Below are positions 34,278 through 45,583 of a stretch of 64,000 nt of DNA, one piece after another (positions within the stretch are counted from its first letter, which is position 1; each line of letters opens with the position of its first letter). Origin of the DNA: Bipolaris cookei (taxonomy: Eukaryota; Ascomycota; Dothideomycetes; Pleosporales; Pleosporaceae); the NCBI GenBank assembly GCA_002286855.1, contig NRSV01000047.1, forward strand, positions 62,938-126,937, written 5' to 3'. The translations under genes and the position numbers were made by a program. The notes under the pieces are model-generated. The model did not search any database. It had not been told where the DNA came from and worked only from the letters and a program-made list of their open reading frames with translations.

Positions 34278-35024
34278 CTACTCGACTTTTCTCCTCTTGC
34301 CGCGGGGTGCGGGGTCGATTTGCGGAAAGTGTGGCGCTTTTGTGTCGACGGGGGTGCGACTGTAAGTCACTGTCCTCGTCACCACTTCGCGCACACTGAC
34401 TCGCCTTGACCGGCCTGTCTTCTTGTCTGCCTCCCATGTCTTGGGTGATGAGACGGCAGAGTAGGGTGACTGGATTGACTTTGCGCTGGCAGGGGACCTT
34501 ACTGTAGCAGGCGAGTAGGGTGACTGGGGGATGTAGAGGCGGGGTGTCCGCGCTGAATGCCGCCGAAAGGGTGATGGGGGCGGGATGGTGACGGTTTGGA
34601 CCTTGGTTGGCGGTGCAGACATTGGTAGTTCTTTTGCTTCGTCCTTTGAGGTGTCGCAACTACCGCAGCTGTTGGATCTTGATGTTGCTGACGAATCTTT
34701 GTCTGATGGAGCTGATGTTGATGTAAAGGACGCACTCGAGGCCGACGAAGTCACTGAAGTGGGACGGCTCTCCCCAAAGACGAACCTGCAGCTAGTGCCA
34801 GTGGACATGGGGCTTGAGAGAACAGGCGACAGGTTCTTGAGGAACTCAAGGTAGGCTGTTGGGGGAGTGATTGGTGTCTTGATGTCCGAGTCTTCCCGTT
34901 TGATACTGGCAAAGATAGGTGTGGTAGCAGAAGTGACCATGGGCGACCGGAGCTCTGAGGGGTACGTAGCCGACATGGGCGTCTTGAGGGTAGACAGCGC
35001 GGGCTTGGAGTCGGTGGCAGCCAT
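34278..35024 (-). CDS. Hypothetical Ser/Pro-rich protein with C-terminal basic motif
   Basis: A single-exon frame of 248 aa from ATG at 35024. It is rich in Ser, Thr and Pro, with several SP/TP sites (TPITPPTAYLEFLKNLSPVL is the most conserved-looking segment), a short Cys pair (SCGSCDTS) and a basic end GKRRKVE that resembles a monopartite nuclear localisation signal. No known domain. Composition is that of a disordered, phosphorylatable regulatory protein; the role is unknown. Stop codons in the alternative frames and codon bias favour this frame over the overlapping ones. Confidence 0.65.
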   Translation of the reverse strand: MAATDSKPALSTLKTPMSATYPSELRSPMVTSATTPIFASIKREDSDIKTPITPPTAYLEFLKNLSPVLSSPMSTGTSCRFVFGESRPTSVTSSASSASFTSTSAPSDKDSSATSRSNSCGSCDTSKDEAKELPMSAPPTKVQTVTIPPPSPFRRHSARTPRLYIPQSPYSPATVRSPASAKSIQSPYSAVSSPKTWEADKKTGRSRRVSVREVVTRTVTYSRTPVDTKAPHFPQIDPAPRGKRRKVE

Positions 35025-36256
35025 TGTTGAAGTCTTGTTGAACGAGTGACTGAGGATGCTTGGCCGAGGGCGTAGAGGCTCAGAGGGCGGGCGGTGCTAT
35101 GCCTTTGTCCACAGCAAAGTGGAGAGGGTTGGAGGGCGAGGCAGGCAGACGGGCAGCTGTTGGCGCCTGGGGATGGCAGGTGTTTATTGTGCGTACTCGA
35201 GGGCAGCTTGGCGCGGATGCGCTGTTGTCGTTGGCCGCTGTATGGGCCGGGTGGGGTTATTTTTGGGCGCGAAGAGTCCCAGCGTCTGCTAAGCGCCGAG
35301 GGCAAGGATGGACAGGCCCCGTGCACTGGTGAACACCTCCACCGTCCCTCGATTCGCTGCCCACCGCTGAAACAGAATGTGCCGTCTCTTGGGCCCCTGC
35401 AGGTCGACAGACTCTGACCGGCTCAATGCGCCGCCTGATTCGCTGCGTCGCGGGCGGATGTGTGATGGTGGGTGCGGATGCGCGGGAGCCAGGTTTATAA
35501 CCTGAAGCTGAACGTGGCGACCTGGTAGAAAGCAGTGTCGCTGGCGTCGAGTAACGAATCCTGACACGGCCTGCTGAGACGCTGGCGCCAGACAATGGCA
35601 GAGTAGTAGTATGTAGTAGTGCTATAGTAGCACTGTAGTAGTGCTATAGTAGCACTGTAGTAGTACTGTCGTAGTACTGTAGTAGTACTGTAGGAGCAGA
35701 AAGTAGAGTGCCTCAAACGTAATGTACTGGCAAAACGAGCGTTGCTGCAACCAGGCTGAAGCTGTGTGCAAGCAGTGCATGTCCTCTTCGTGCGAGCGTG
35801 ACATGATTTTATGTCTTGCTTGCAGCCGCTGTGTATCATTACGCTGTTCTGGACAATGCGCGCGCGCTTCCAGCCCATACCTTGCCTCCGCTCTTCTGCA
35901 CCCTATTCTATCCCCCAAGCACTTGACTCTGGTTCGCCGTTGAAACATGAAGACCAGCGCTTACAATACCACTCTTCCTGGATGCCTATCACCTTGCCCA
36001 AACACCTTCTCGACTGCCCCCATGGACGGCTACGCGGCGATCCGCCCATCTATCCTCTGTTACACAGCTCCTAGAGGCCCAACCAATGACCGTTTCCTGT
36101 CACATGCAAGATGAAGCCACGCGCGGATGCTCCGAGTCTATGGTACAAAAAAAGGTCCAAAGCACAGAGACCGGGTCCCTCCACACAGTGGCGACCAAGT
36201 CGGTCCAGGTTCCGCTGTGCCCCGTCCCAACCAAGGATTCGGTTTTCTCAGCACGC
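35025..36256. other. Intergenic region with AGT-rich repeat
   Basis: About 1.2 kb upstream of the Ser/Pro-rich gene and downstream of the MoCo sulfurase gene. A Cys-rich open frame at 35722-35943 has no family match that I recognise and no codon-level support. The repeat at 35604-35697 is listed separately. Confidence 0.45.
35604..35697. repeat. AGT/ACT-rich tandem repeat with internal palindromes
   Basis: Repeated units of the form GTAGTAGTGCTATAGTAGCA and GTAGTAGTACT. Units contain AGTGCTATAGTAGCACT-type near-palindromes, so single strands could form hairpins. Confidence 0.8.
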
Positions 36257-38820
36257 CTAACCAACGAGAGCTCGCAGTTGGCTGTTCTGCTCTACCTCGT
36301 CCTCCCGAATGGGGCTCACGGCGTCGCCGACCGTAATAGTGGGGTTCTGCGTAATGGGCGATGACGCATTGCTCCATGGCAGATGACATGTGTGTTCGCC
36401 AAAGTACACGCGGCCGTCAAATCGCCGCGTCTTCGAAAGCGTTACAAACGGCTCTTGGTTTCTTTCAGCCGTTTGCTGGTCGATGCACACCATTTGACAC
36501 CTCCGGCACGCTCCCAGCATCTCAAAATACTGTTGACCAATCCGAAGGTAGCGCCACTCGTCTTCAGCATACGGGTCCTCCAGCCCAGGCGGGTACGCTG
36601 GGTTCTCCGCAACCACAATGTTGGCTCTGAACACCTCTGCTTGCGCCGCCTTGCCGCCCTCTGCCTTGATTAACTCGTTCAAACGGTTGAGGCTCGATCG
36701 TGAAATAGTCAGAATAGGACTCTCATTCGCCAGCAAGATAGGCTTCGAAACGCACGCGCCAGGTGTAACTGAAGCCGTTTCTGGGAACGCGCCGGGCACT
36801 CGCATAGCGCCCATCTTCTGATGCTTTTGCAGATGCGCCTTTGAATGTCTTGATACGCCACTGCCATTGCTAACAGCTGGGAAACGAGCCAAGTGACAAG
36901 GTACTCCAAGAGCCTGTGTGAAGAAGGCTGATATATCGCTCGACCTGTACGTCTTTGCTTTAATGGCGTCTCCGCATACTTTGGCACTGGCATCTTTGTA
37001 CATGGCTTCTTCTGTAAACAAACGTGGGTCCGCTGAGAGAGGGATGGTTATCTCGTGCGTGGTAACGGCGTCCTGCAACGCGCCCGCCAGACTCACTCGT
37101 AGCACGCCCTTTTCAAGGTCAATGCTAGGCCGTATGAGAGCCATCTTTGGGTAGCGCTTTTGGCTCAGTGCAGCCCCTGTTCCCTGATGGACAAGACACC
37201 ATTCACGATCCCACGCAAGGCCCTCTGGACGCACATCCCATGGTCTACCCGGCGGCACGCTGAACCCCGCACAGCTTTTAATAGGATACACGCAGAGACT
37301 CTCCACATGTAGGCGACTTTGCGTTGGTGGCTCGATATCAACAATCGCCATTGGAGACACGTCCAACTGAGGGCGTTTCTCAATGAAAAACTCGCGCAAG
37401 AAGGAAACAAAGCACTCCGCATCTGATAGGGCACTCATGGCTCCAAAACTGACACGTATGATGCCCGTGGGCTTCGCGCGGATGATGTCGTTGTCGTTGC
37501 CGCACCGCTGCCCGGCCGAGAAGTTCTCGCGCATTTCCCACGGTGCCAACCCCAAAGACGATGCAACACCACCAGGATTGCAGAGCCCGCCAGTTCGGAG
37601 CTGGATGTTTTTTATTGCAGCCAGTTTCTCCACCTCTGCGTTGCTAACCCAGCCACCATATTGGTTTTGAAGATTGAAGGCAACAATTGGACCTTGAGTA
37701 AGACAATCTCCATACGTCGACCCCGGGTCCTTGTAGACGTGGCAGACCTGTTGGCCATTTCCGTGCCGCAAAGACAAGAGCTCTTGGTGTAGCCTTTGGG
37801 CAAGAAAGGCAGTGTGCGTTGAGATTCTTTCCAATGAGGTATACAGTTCCTGGTGAATAGTCATTGCGCTATCAAGCGCCATGATACTATGTATAGGTAG
37901 CGTGCCGTCCTCTAGCCTTTCATGGAGTGACTCTGCCTTCTTTGCATGCCATTGTTCTTTGAGGCACACGACCATATCAACGGTGCCACCGCCAAAGTAG
38001 CGTCGTTTGTCGAATATCGATGCTGATGCTTGCCTGACAATAAGTGCGCCGAGATCGGGAAAGCCAAACATTTTGTACAAGCTCAGGACCGTAAAGTCGG
38101 GGGCCTCGCCAGGGTTCCCAAGGTCAAGTGGCGATGTAGAGACTAAGGCTGCAGCGTCTAGCAGGGTATACACAGAGTCGCGCTTGTTGGTGCGAATGCG
38201 GCGCGACCAATCCAACGGTAGACGACGCCCGTTCATGTTGGACTGCGCTGGGTATGCGAATAGCTGCATAGAACCAGACTCATTCTCATCCCCCTCAACC
38301 CACGCATTGACTTCCGCATCCGAAGCAAAACACCTGTGCTTGGTCGCACCCTCACGTACGCCTATCAAACTTGTATGCGCATCTCGATGGTAGCCATACC
38401 AGAATCCCCCATCTTGATCACGAAACGCTTCCATGACCAACTTTATCCCGGCAGTGGCGTTTGCAACAAAGACCACGTCAAACTCTTGCGGATCGGCGTT
38501 GAACAACTGCAAGAGACGTAGTCGCACATCCTCGATTCGGCGTGTGGTCAGTTGGGAGGCGTTAGAGGCCGAGTGCGGGTTGCCGTAGAGGTTGGTCATC
38601 ATGTCGTTGGAGAATCGCTCGATCAGAGACTTGGAGTAGAGTGTAGTCCCTGCATGGTCAAGGTAGATTGTGTCTGTCTGATGTGAGCGTATATCCAAGA
38701 ACAAATTATGCTGCACCCACCCTGCAACATAGGGTACTCTTTGGCGCGAAGCTCCTCGATCGCATTATTGTAACTGATGCACCCCGCCTCGTCCATAATG
38801 TTTGATGTATTTGACAGCAT
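36257..38820 (-). CDS. hxB: Molybdenum cofactor sulfurase
   Basis: Predicted complement(join(36257..38673,38721..38820)), 838 aa, matching the usual fungal length. The N-terminal NifS-like, PLP-dependent domain starts with DTIYLDHAGTTLYS across the intron, includes the NPHSASNASQ segment, and has the PLP lysine in SLYKMFGFPDLGALIV. A cysteine in TGGLCNPGG is the expected persulfide carrier. The C-terminal MOSC domain (from ~470: VYPIKSCAGFSVPPGRPWDV ... ACRRCQMVCIDQQT) binds the cofactor. It adds the terminal sulfido ligand needed by xanthine dehydrogenase and aldehyde oxidase. The start at 38820 was chosen as the first ATG in frame; an internal Met eight codons on (MDEAG) is possible. Confidence 0.93.
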
Positions 38821-39328
38821 CCTGCAGAAAGCCTCATTCACCCGTAATCACTCGAAGGAGAAGAAGAGACAGCAGGGTCTGCAAAGGGAACCATTTGTTA
38901 GTAGCGTACGTAGCTGACTGTAGTGTTTGCGAGAGTGGGGGAGACGCGAAGGCGAACGGCGGAGTCGTGACCTGGGCCCAGAGATACGGCCGGTCCCGAA
39001 CGCTCGGAATGCGCCATCGTATTCGTGCATGGCACATCAAGTAACAAGCATCGTCCCAAATTACTCAATTCAAACCCCGTGCGCCGTCTATCTAGTCTAG
39101 TTTGTGTACGTAAACGCGTTGCAATCATATCAAAAAAAGACCGGCCGTGTTCGTCGTCTCATAATCTACGAGGAAGCCATGCGCTTGGTTCAAACAAGAT
39201 CAAAGTGCTCCCACCAGCCCGGCACTCACTGCAATCAAGTCCCCTTAGCCCTTGTACGTATGGGAATATGGCATCTGCTCCCGAATCATTTCGGAAGTAT
39301 GTTCCAACTCCATAACGCGGCCAGCCAC
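38821..39328. other. Intergenic region upstream of MoCo sulfurase
   Basis: About 510 bp holding the MoCo sulfurase promoter and ILM1 3' end. No gene seen. Confidence 0.5.
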
Positions 39329-39922
39329 CTAAAGCTGCTTGTTCTCCCTGGCCTGCTTCTCAGCAACAATCTTTGCCTTGGCCATCCTCTCCTCCCTCAG
39401 TGCAGTATACACCCAAAACCATATTCCAATCTCCAAGAAGCCCCAGGTAAATAGGATGCTGTTGTTCAAACCCGCACCCACGCTTGCTCTGTAGTCCGTA
39501 CCCTTTGCCCCAAGTAGACCGCCCTCCTTGAACGCGTACGAGTAGCCGGTGATGGCGAAGAGGAAGGATAGGCGCACAGGCGCCTGAAGACCCCAGTACT
39601 CGTCTGAAATTTGTTCGTGAAGCGAGAGAGACGTCAGATCGCTGATGCCGATAAAGGCAAAGAGGACGGCTAGAAAGGCGATTGCTGCAGAGGGCTTGGT
39701 GAATTCGCGCGGTGTGGGCTGGAAACTGTCAGCGACTTGTTTGGCCATTCTAGTGCAGCATCAATTGATGATGGGGACGCGTACGAGTTGCATTGATTGC
39801 TCAAGGACAAGAACGATGCCCTGCTTCGCTATCAAGGCGGGATTTCTAAGCAGGGTAACTGCAAGGGTGAGGTGGAACAGCGATATGCTGCGTATCATGT
39901 TGTTTGCTGATATTATCGGCAT
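39329..39922 (-). CDS. ILM1: ILM1-family membrane protein (increased loss of mtDNA 1)
   Basis: Predicted complement(join(39329..39718,39785..39922)), 175 aa. The first exon supplies MPIISANNMIRSISLFHLTL, the second starts at PTPREFTKPSAAIAFLAVLF. The intron has a CTGAC branch site nine bases before a TTCCAG acceptor. Using the internal ATG at 39748 instead would lose the first transmembrane helix. Four hydrophobic segments and a charged, helical C-terminus (ALREERMAKAKIVAEKQARE) fit the family. In yeast loss of ILM1 affects mitochondrial DNA maintenance; the biochemical role is unknown. It diverges from the dipeptidase gene over 227 bp. Confidence 0.82.
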
Positions 39923-40149
39923 TTTGAAATATGTGATTCTGTAATTGGGACGGATCGGGATGTGGAATGAAGAATGAAGAATGGCGTTGCTACAATGCGT
40001 GTGCAAGCATTCGCGTCGCGTGTTGTTTCGGATTAAACTCTCCAAAGTCCGTTCACATCCGTATTGCTGCCAAGACCCATGTCTACATATACCACGCCCT
40101 GAGTCTCACACTTGACCTGACCTCTTTTGCACACTTCTCTTGTTCAAAA
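39923..40149. promoter_or_regulatory. Divergent promoter ILM1 / dipeptidase
   Basis: A 227-bp shared upstream region; no specific site recognised. Confidence 0.4.
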
Positions 40150-41646
40150 ATGGAGAAGCCTTTTGAGTTTACCGCCAGTGAGAAGCATGCAGCCATGCAA
40201 AATAACAGCTCTCAAAAACGGCGTACACGCCCTTCAAATGGCGTCATCTTATCCGCCGTGCTCCTGCTTATCGCATTTGTCATGTGGTCCTTACAGATAC
40301 CCGCTCATATCTGGACACCTCACAAGCATACGTGTGGGAACAATCTGACTGTCGAAGAAAGAGCTGTGAGAATACTCAAGCAAAATCCGCTCATCGGTTA
40401 GTGCCATGAACCATCATAATCTGATCATTGACTAACTCTATAAAGATGGCCATAATGACCTGCTGATTTTCATCCGTGCCAAATATCAGAATCACATCTA
40501 CAACAACTCTGGCAATGATTTCGCCAAGAAGTTCGAAAATGGTGGTCTCGAACAACACGTTGACATTCCGCGCCTAGAGAAGGGACTGCAGGGCGGCGCC
40601 TTCTGGAGTGCATTCTGGCCTTGTCCCTTGGGCGATGGTACAAACTTTTCAGACTCAAGATATTTCCACAGTAAATCCAGAACCCTGCCCTCTTTACCAT
40701 CCCAACACTAACAACTACAGTCGTCAAATCCACCCTCGAACAACTCGACCTCTTCAACCGCCTAGGCTCATCCTACCCCAAATACTTCACCCCAACAAGA
40801 ACCAGCGCAGACGCCATCCGCGCCTTCAACGCCGGCAACTTCATCGCCCCCGTAATCATCGAAGGCCTCCACCAAATTGGCAACTCAATCTCCACCCTCC
40901 GGCTCTACCACCAACTCGGCGTCCGCTACGCAACCCTCACCTGGAACTGCCACAATAAGTACGCCGACGCCGCCATCGAAACAGCCTCAGACTGGACTCC
41001 CCTCATCGCCAAACCCCACTGGCACGGCCTCAGCCCCGCCGGCCGCGACCTCGTCAAAGAAATGAACCGTCTCGGTATGCTTGTCGATCTCGCACACGTC
41101 AGTCAAGATACCATGCGCGACGTCCTCATCGGCAACGGCGCCCCAGGTTGGAACGGTAGTATTGCTCCCCCTATCTTCAGTCATAGCTCTGCGTACGCTA
41201 TTTGTCCGCATCCACGAAATGTGCCAGATGATATCTTGCAGCTGGTTAAACAGCGGAACTCGCTTGTTATGGTGAATTTTAATCCGGATTTCGTGTCGTG
41301 CAAGGCTTCTGGGACGCCGAATTCTTTTCCGGAATTTGTGCCGGAGAACAATACGCTGGCGCATGTTGTGAGACACATTAAGCATATTGGAGATTTGATC
41401 GGGTATGATTATGTTGGCCTAGGGACGGATTACGATGGTATTGAGGAGACGCCCGAGGGGCTGGAGGACGTATCCAAGTTTCCTGACTTGATTGCGGAGT
41501 TGTTGAGGCAGGGGGTTAGCGATGAGGATGCGGGCAAGATTGTAGGACGCAATTTGCTGAGGGTGTGGGCTGAAGTCGACAAGGTCGCGGGGGAGTTGCA
41601 GAAAACTATGCTGCCGCTTGAAGATGAGTTGGAAAAGCTAGTTTGA
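40150..41646 (+). CDS. Membrane dipeptidase (peptidase M19)
   Basis: Predicted join(40150..40396,40446..40670,40721..41646), 465 aa. A single transmembrane helix (residues ~32-50, VILSAVLLLIAFVMWSL) follows a basic cytosolic N-terminus, giving a type II orientation. The metal-binding start of the fold is DGHNDLLIFIRAKY; the bridging Glu lies in VIIEGLHQIGNS, with later ligands in LVDLAHVS and FSHSSAYAICPHPRNVPDD. The region GYDYVGLGTDYDGIEETPEG completes the active site. The family cleaves dipeptides with two Zn ions. The C-terminus lacks a GPI signal, unlike the mammalian renal enzyme. N-glycosylation sites (NNS, NLT, NFS, NGS, NNT) suit a lumenal or extracellular catalytic domain. Confidence 0.92.
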
Positions 41647-42693
41647 GGAAGTGATGGGGTGTGGTGGTGTACTAGTCGCAGGATGCCGGGATATAGGAAA
41701 GAAATGGGTGCTGGTAATATAACAATCTAGCTCTACTAAAACAAAATCGATATATCGGATAACAAGAGTGCAACTGTGGGAGAAACCATCGTCGTGTTTT
41801 TCTATCTTGATCGCAATATCCTGAAGCATGCACGTCAAATCACTGTGACATATCTATTCAGACTTGACCGTGCCTCGTACCGTTCATAAATCTACAGTTG
41901 CGCTTTCTATTTCCTTGTACAACGTATTAGTCTTGTAGTTTCTCGTAATCAGGACCGATGAACCCCATTTATACATTGAAAGCTCGAGCTATCTGCAAAC
42001 ACCTTGTAAATATGCATTTTGATACATGACGATGAGATTCCAACGGAGCTGCATGTACACATACGGAGTGTGTCTCATTCGCTTGGCAGCTGGGGAGGTA
42101 TAAAAGCGTGTGCATGGCGTTAAAAGGGGGTTTCAGAGGGAGGGTTGTGTGTGGTCATGAAGGTTGCTGTTCGATGCTAGCGCGGTCAGGTTATTCACCC
42201 TGGCTATTGCTTGTGCATGGTTGTATAGGGTGGTGTACAGTTGATCCTAAGGAGATCGTGGGGTTGATTTGTAGAGTTGGATTGGTGTGCGAAGTGGTTG
42301 AGGTAGATGATGTGGACGCGAGTGTAGTTGAGATATTTATTAGGATTGGAGGAGGCTTTGCTTCACTGTAGAGCAGGTTGTATGAAGTTGAGGACTATTA
42401 TTATTATTATTCTATTAGAGTCTATCTGCAGTCAGTGGCTATATAAGGCTTTGGCCAGAGGCCATTCTATGGGATTTATTTACAAATAGGGGAGTTTCTA
42501 GTGTGTTCTGCGACTATGGTGTTTCGGCCTTTGTCTAGTTAAGCAGTTTGGTGACAGAAAGAGATGTTAGATAGCTAGGCGATTCTCCAGCGAGCTCTTT
42601 TAGGGGAAAAGAAAAAGGTCGACTATCTAGTTTAAAGAGTAACTCTCTCGTTCACTTTTAATGAGTCTTCCTCTCAAGTTTTAAAGTCGAGGA
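41647..42693. other. AT-rich intergenic stretch
   Basis: About 1.05 kb between the dipeptidase and the HET pseudogene, with an ATT microsatellite near 42398-42413. Possibly degraded repeat DNA; no coding signal. Confidence 0.45.
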
Positions 42694-44414
42694 CTAAACG
42701 AGCGTTATAACCCGTTCTTCTGCCTTGAGGTGAGCGTTGAAAATTACTTCATGGTCTCCAGATGGATCAACATGAAACATTCCAATCCTCGAGAAAGTCG
42801 CTAGATCCTTGCTTTTTGCTTGCAAGAGCAACCCTTCTAGTATGCCCATTTCCTTTGGCTTTCCTCGATCCAGATATAATTCCTGACTTTGTGGATCATC
42901 CATGTAGAGATAGGATTGAACTTTCACACCCTTCCCACCAAGGTTTGCGCCTGATGGGTGCACATCATCTTCCATCAGTACCAAGTAAACTCTAGGGCAG
43001 CCATAATGGAGTATATTGGCGTCTGGTATGACCATAACAGGCATTGGCTTACACTTGATTCTCATGGATACGTGTACGAGTTCTCCGGATGACTTTGCCC
43101 CGATGTCGCGATCGACAAGCACTGTCTCAAAGTATTGATTTTTTGTACCCGTGGTATAGCTTGAATAATGTACTAACCCCTATCCGACTATTAGAAGCAG
43201 CCCAACTCCAAGTGGGAGCTCTCCATTCTGTGGGCTCGAGGGGGAGGTTTTCATTGCCAAACTTTGTTTTGTACCAACATAGCTCTTCGATTATCAGACT
43301 CCTCCAGAACCCCGCGACAAGTTCATCTTCTGTGGCACCTTCAACTTGCTTTGCTACCCCGCAAAATGCTACCAATTTGTCGCTATCTCGACTGAGCGCG
43401 CTTCTGGAGTAAGTTATCCGGAAAGAACACTAGGTCCAGTAAATTGCGTTCGTAAAGCCTTTTCCTAAGCGCTTTGACGTATTTCTGTCACTGGAATAAC
43501 TATAGTTATGTTGTTTGAATTCATGAAGGCACCTCTTCAACATGATGGCATCATCAAACCAATCTGGCAGTGCTCTTTGCGAAATGCCGTTCGGATATGT
43601 CTCGCATGCTTTGTTTGTTTTTGTAGCATTCTTAAAAGAGTTAGCCGTTGCTGAAGTGAATGGTTCGACGGGAAAGCTGTCTTTCTTGGCTAACCCAGGC
43701 TCGTAAATTCAGTGGTGCCCGTTCGATGTAATTTGTGGTCATACATTCTACATCACAAAAATAGGCATCCGACAAGAGGCCTCCTTCAATTTTATCTTTC
43801 GGCCAGGGTATATTAGGCTCGAGATGAATTTTCAGAGAGCGTGGCAATAACTGTTGCGGGTGTCTCTCAAAAAAAACCTCCATCACTACTGATCGAAGAT
43901 GTTGCTGCAATGCTGCATGCTGCGCGTGCATAAATTTGCCCCATGCAACTAGATTCAGTTGCCCAGTCCTTCTCGCTGTCCTGGATAATATAACTGCCAG
44001 TGTAGGTTGACATAATATGCTCAAAACCATTTATTACTTAATGTGAGTCAATCTACATGTAACGGATACCAAGACAACGAGTCATACGAATAGCATCCCA
44101 GAATGTCTTTGGCAAATTTTCTGCATCAATACCCCTTTCAAAATCCTGCTGCGTTGTCGAATTCAGTGCGTATGGCTTCGAATTTCTCAAGCAATCTGAG
44201 AGGTAGACATATTGTTGATTAATGGACATACCTGTGCTGCGAGTACGATCGGGCTACCCTCATAGCCAATATCAAGGAGCCTTGATGAGGGGGAGAGGGG
44301 GGAGCACTGATCCAGTTCTACCGACTTCTGGGTACTACATTGTGCATGATGGGCACAACAGTCATGATATCGCCCTAGATGAAAGGGGAGGGCTTCGCGA
44401 GTATTTGGGGGCAA
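42694..44414 (-). pseudogene. Decayed heterokaryon-incompatibility (HET) domain gene
   Basis: Parts appear in order on the minus strand: AHHAQCSTQKSVELDQC and RLLDIGYEGSPIVLAAQ (44290-44360), LPKTFWDAIRMTRCLGIRYM (~44050-44130), IIQDSEKDWATESSCMGQIY (~43950), APLNLRAWVSQERQLSRRT (~43660), DKLVAFCGVAK (~43370) and APTWSWAAS (~43200). The expected Trp after RYM in the R-Y-x-W-I-D-S motif is a stop. A run of eight T/A at ~43868 shifts the frame, and more stops follow IHFSNG. The C-terminal region 42694-43122 is still open. Most disablements fit C-to-T changes on one strand. It is a relic of a self/non-self recognition gene. Confidence 0.75.
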
Positions 44415-45583
44415 GTTATGACTTGGTATCTACAAAGCAGCCATCCTTCCTCTGCCGCTCCCATTCTGTCACGCACAAACGCACATTACAACCCCAGCAA
44501 TCCATATCTTTGCCAGTAAGACCATCATATATACAGCAGACTATGCCTTCTTATCACCATTCTTCTAAATCACATGTCAATTACTGCCAACGAAGAATGT
44601 ATTATGTAATACTGCCAAAATGATCACATTCATCTCTGCACGTTCCATATCATACCCAAAGCCCAAGCCCAACCCTCATCCTGGGCGCCTACTTCCCCAA
44701 CTGGCGCCTGCACCCCTCCACCCCAACTAAACCGCATAACCCAGACGCGTAAACCGACCGCTTCTGCGACCCATTACGTATACGAAACAGAAAAGGGGGG
44801 TTAGACACGGCATGTTGAATAAGGAGTGTGACATGTTACGAATGCTATTCGGCGAGACGCTGGCGTATATGCGAATCACGTGAAGAGCAGAGAGAGAGGG
44901 CAAGAGAGAGCAAGAAGAATGTAGTAAGTGGGGAGTAATGTAGCTTTCTATACTTGAATTCCGTTTTTGAAAAAAAATGCGGCGACAACCAACTTGCGTA
45001 TTTGGCTATTTCTCCCTTGAGAAATCATGTAGTATGTATGACATTGGTGATAACAAACATCACATCAATCAAACAAACATATCAGATAAGCAATGTAAAA
45101 AAGAGAGTTTCAGTCTGCATTATTCGTTCTGAGCATCCGAAACTTTGCAGTTTCCCCTTCATATCTATACATCGTCCATCTCGTCAAGAAACAAACGATA
45201 CAAAAGATACATATGTGTAGAGAGAGGAGCGTGGTAGTAAACAAGGTGAGTGAGCCGATCTTACTCGAGTATAAAAAAAAGGTATCAAGCGATGAAATAA
45301 CCCCAATTTCCATTAAAAAGAAAAAAACACTGATATCGACGTGTTAGCAATAGTAGAACCAACGGCGACAATTAGCAACAAAGGAAACGCTAGGCAAACG
45401 GCCAAATCCGGCTTCGCATAGATTTCGACATGGAAAAAAAATGTACACTCCAGGATATATAGTCGAAACCATGCACCATTCCATGCGGTAAGATGGTCAA
45501 TTTTGTAGATTTCCGGATGAGAAAGAAGAGAAAAGAGAAAGACAAGGATGCGCGCTAAATCACAAATATCCAAAACAACTTGC
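44415..45583. other. Intergenic region HET pseudogene / four-helix protein
   Basis: About 1.17 kb. Holds the possible upstream part of the HET relic and the 3' UTR of the next minus-strand gene; a GA-rich tract lies near 44885-44920. Confidence 0.4.

Noticed and set aside
35722..35943. Cys-rich small ORF
   Set aside because: No signal peptide or regular spacing; lies next to a simple repeat and has no supporting context.
39329..39748. ILM1 starting at the internal ATG (139 aa)
   Set aside because: It would lose the first membrane helix, which is present in an upstream exon with good splice signals.
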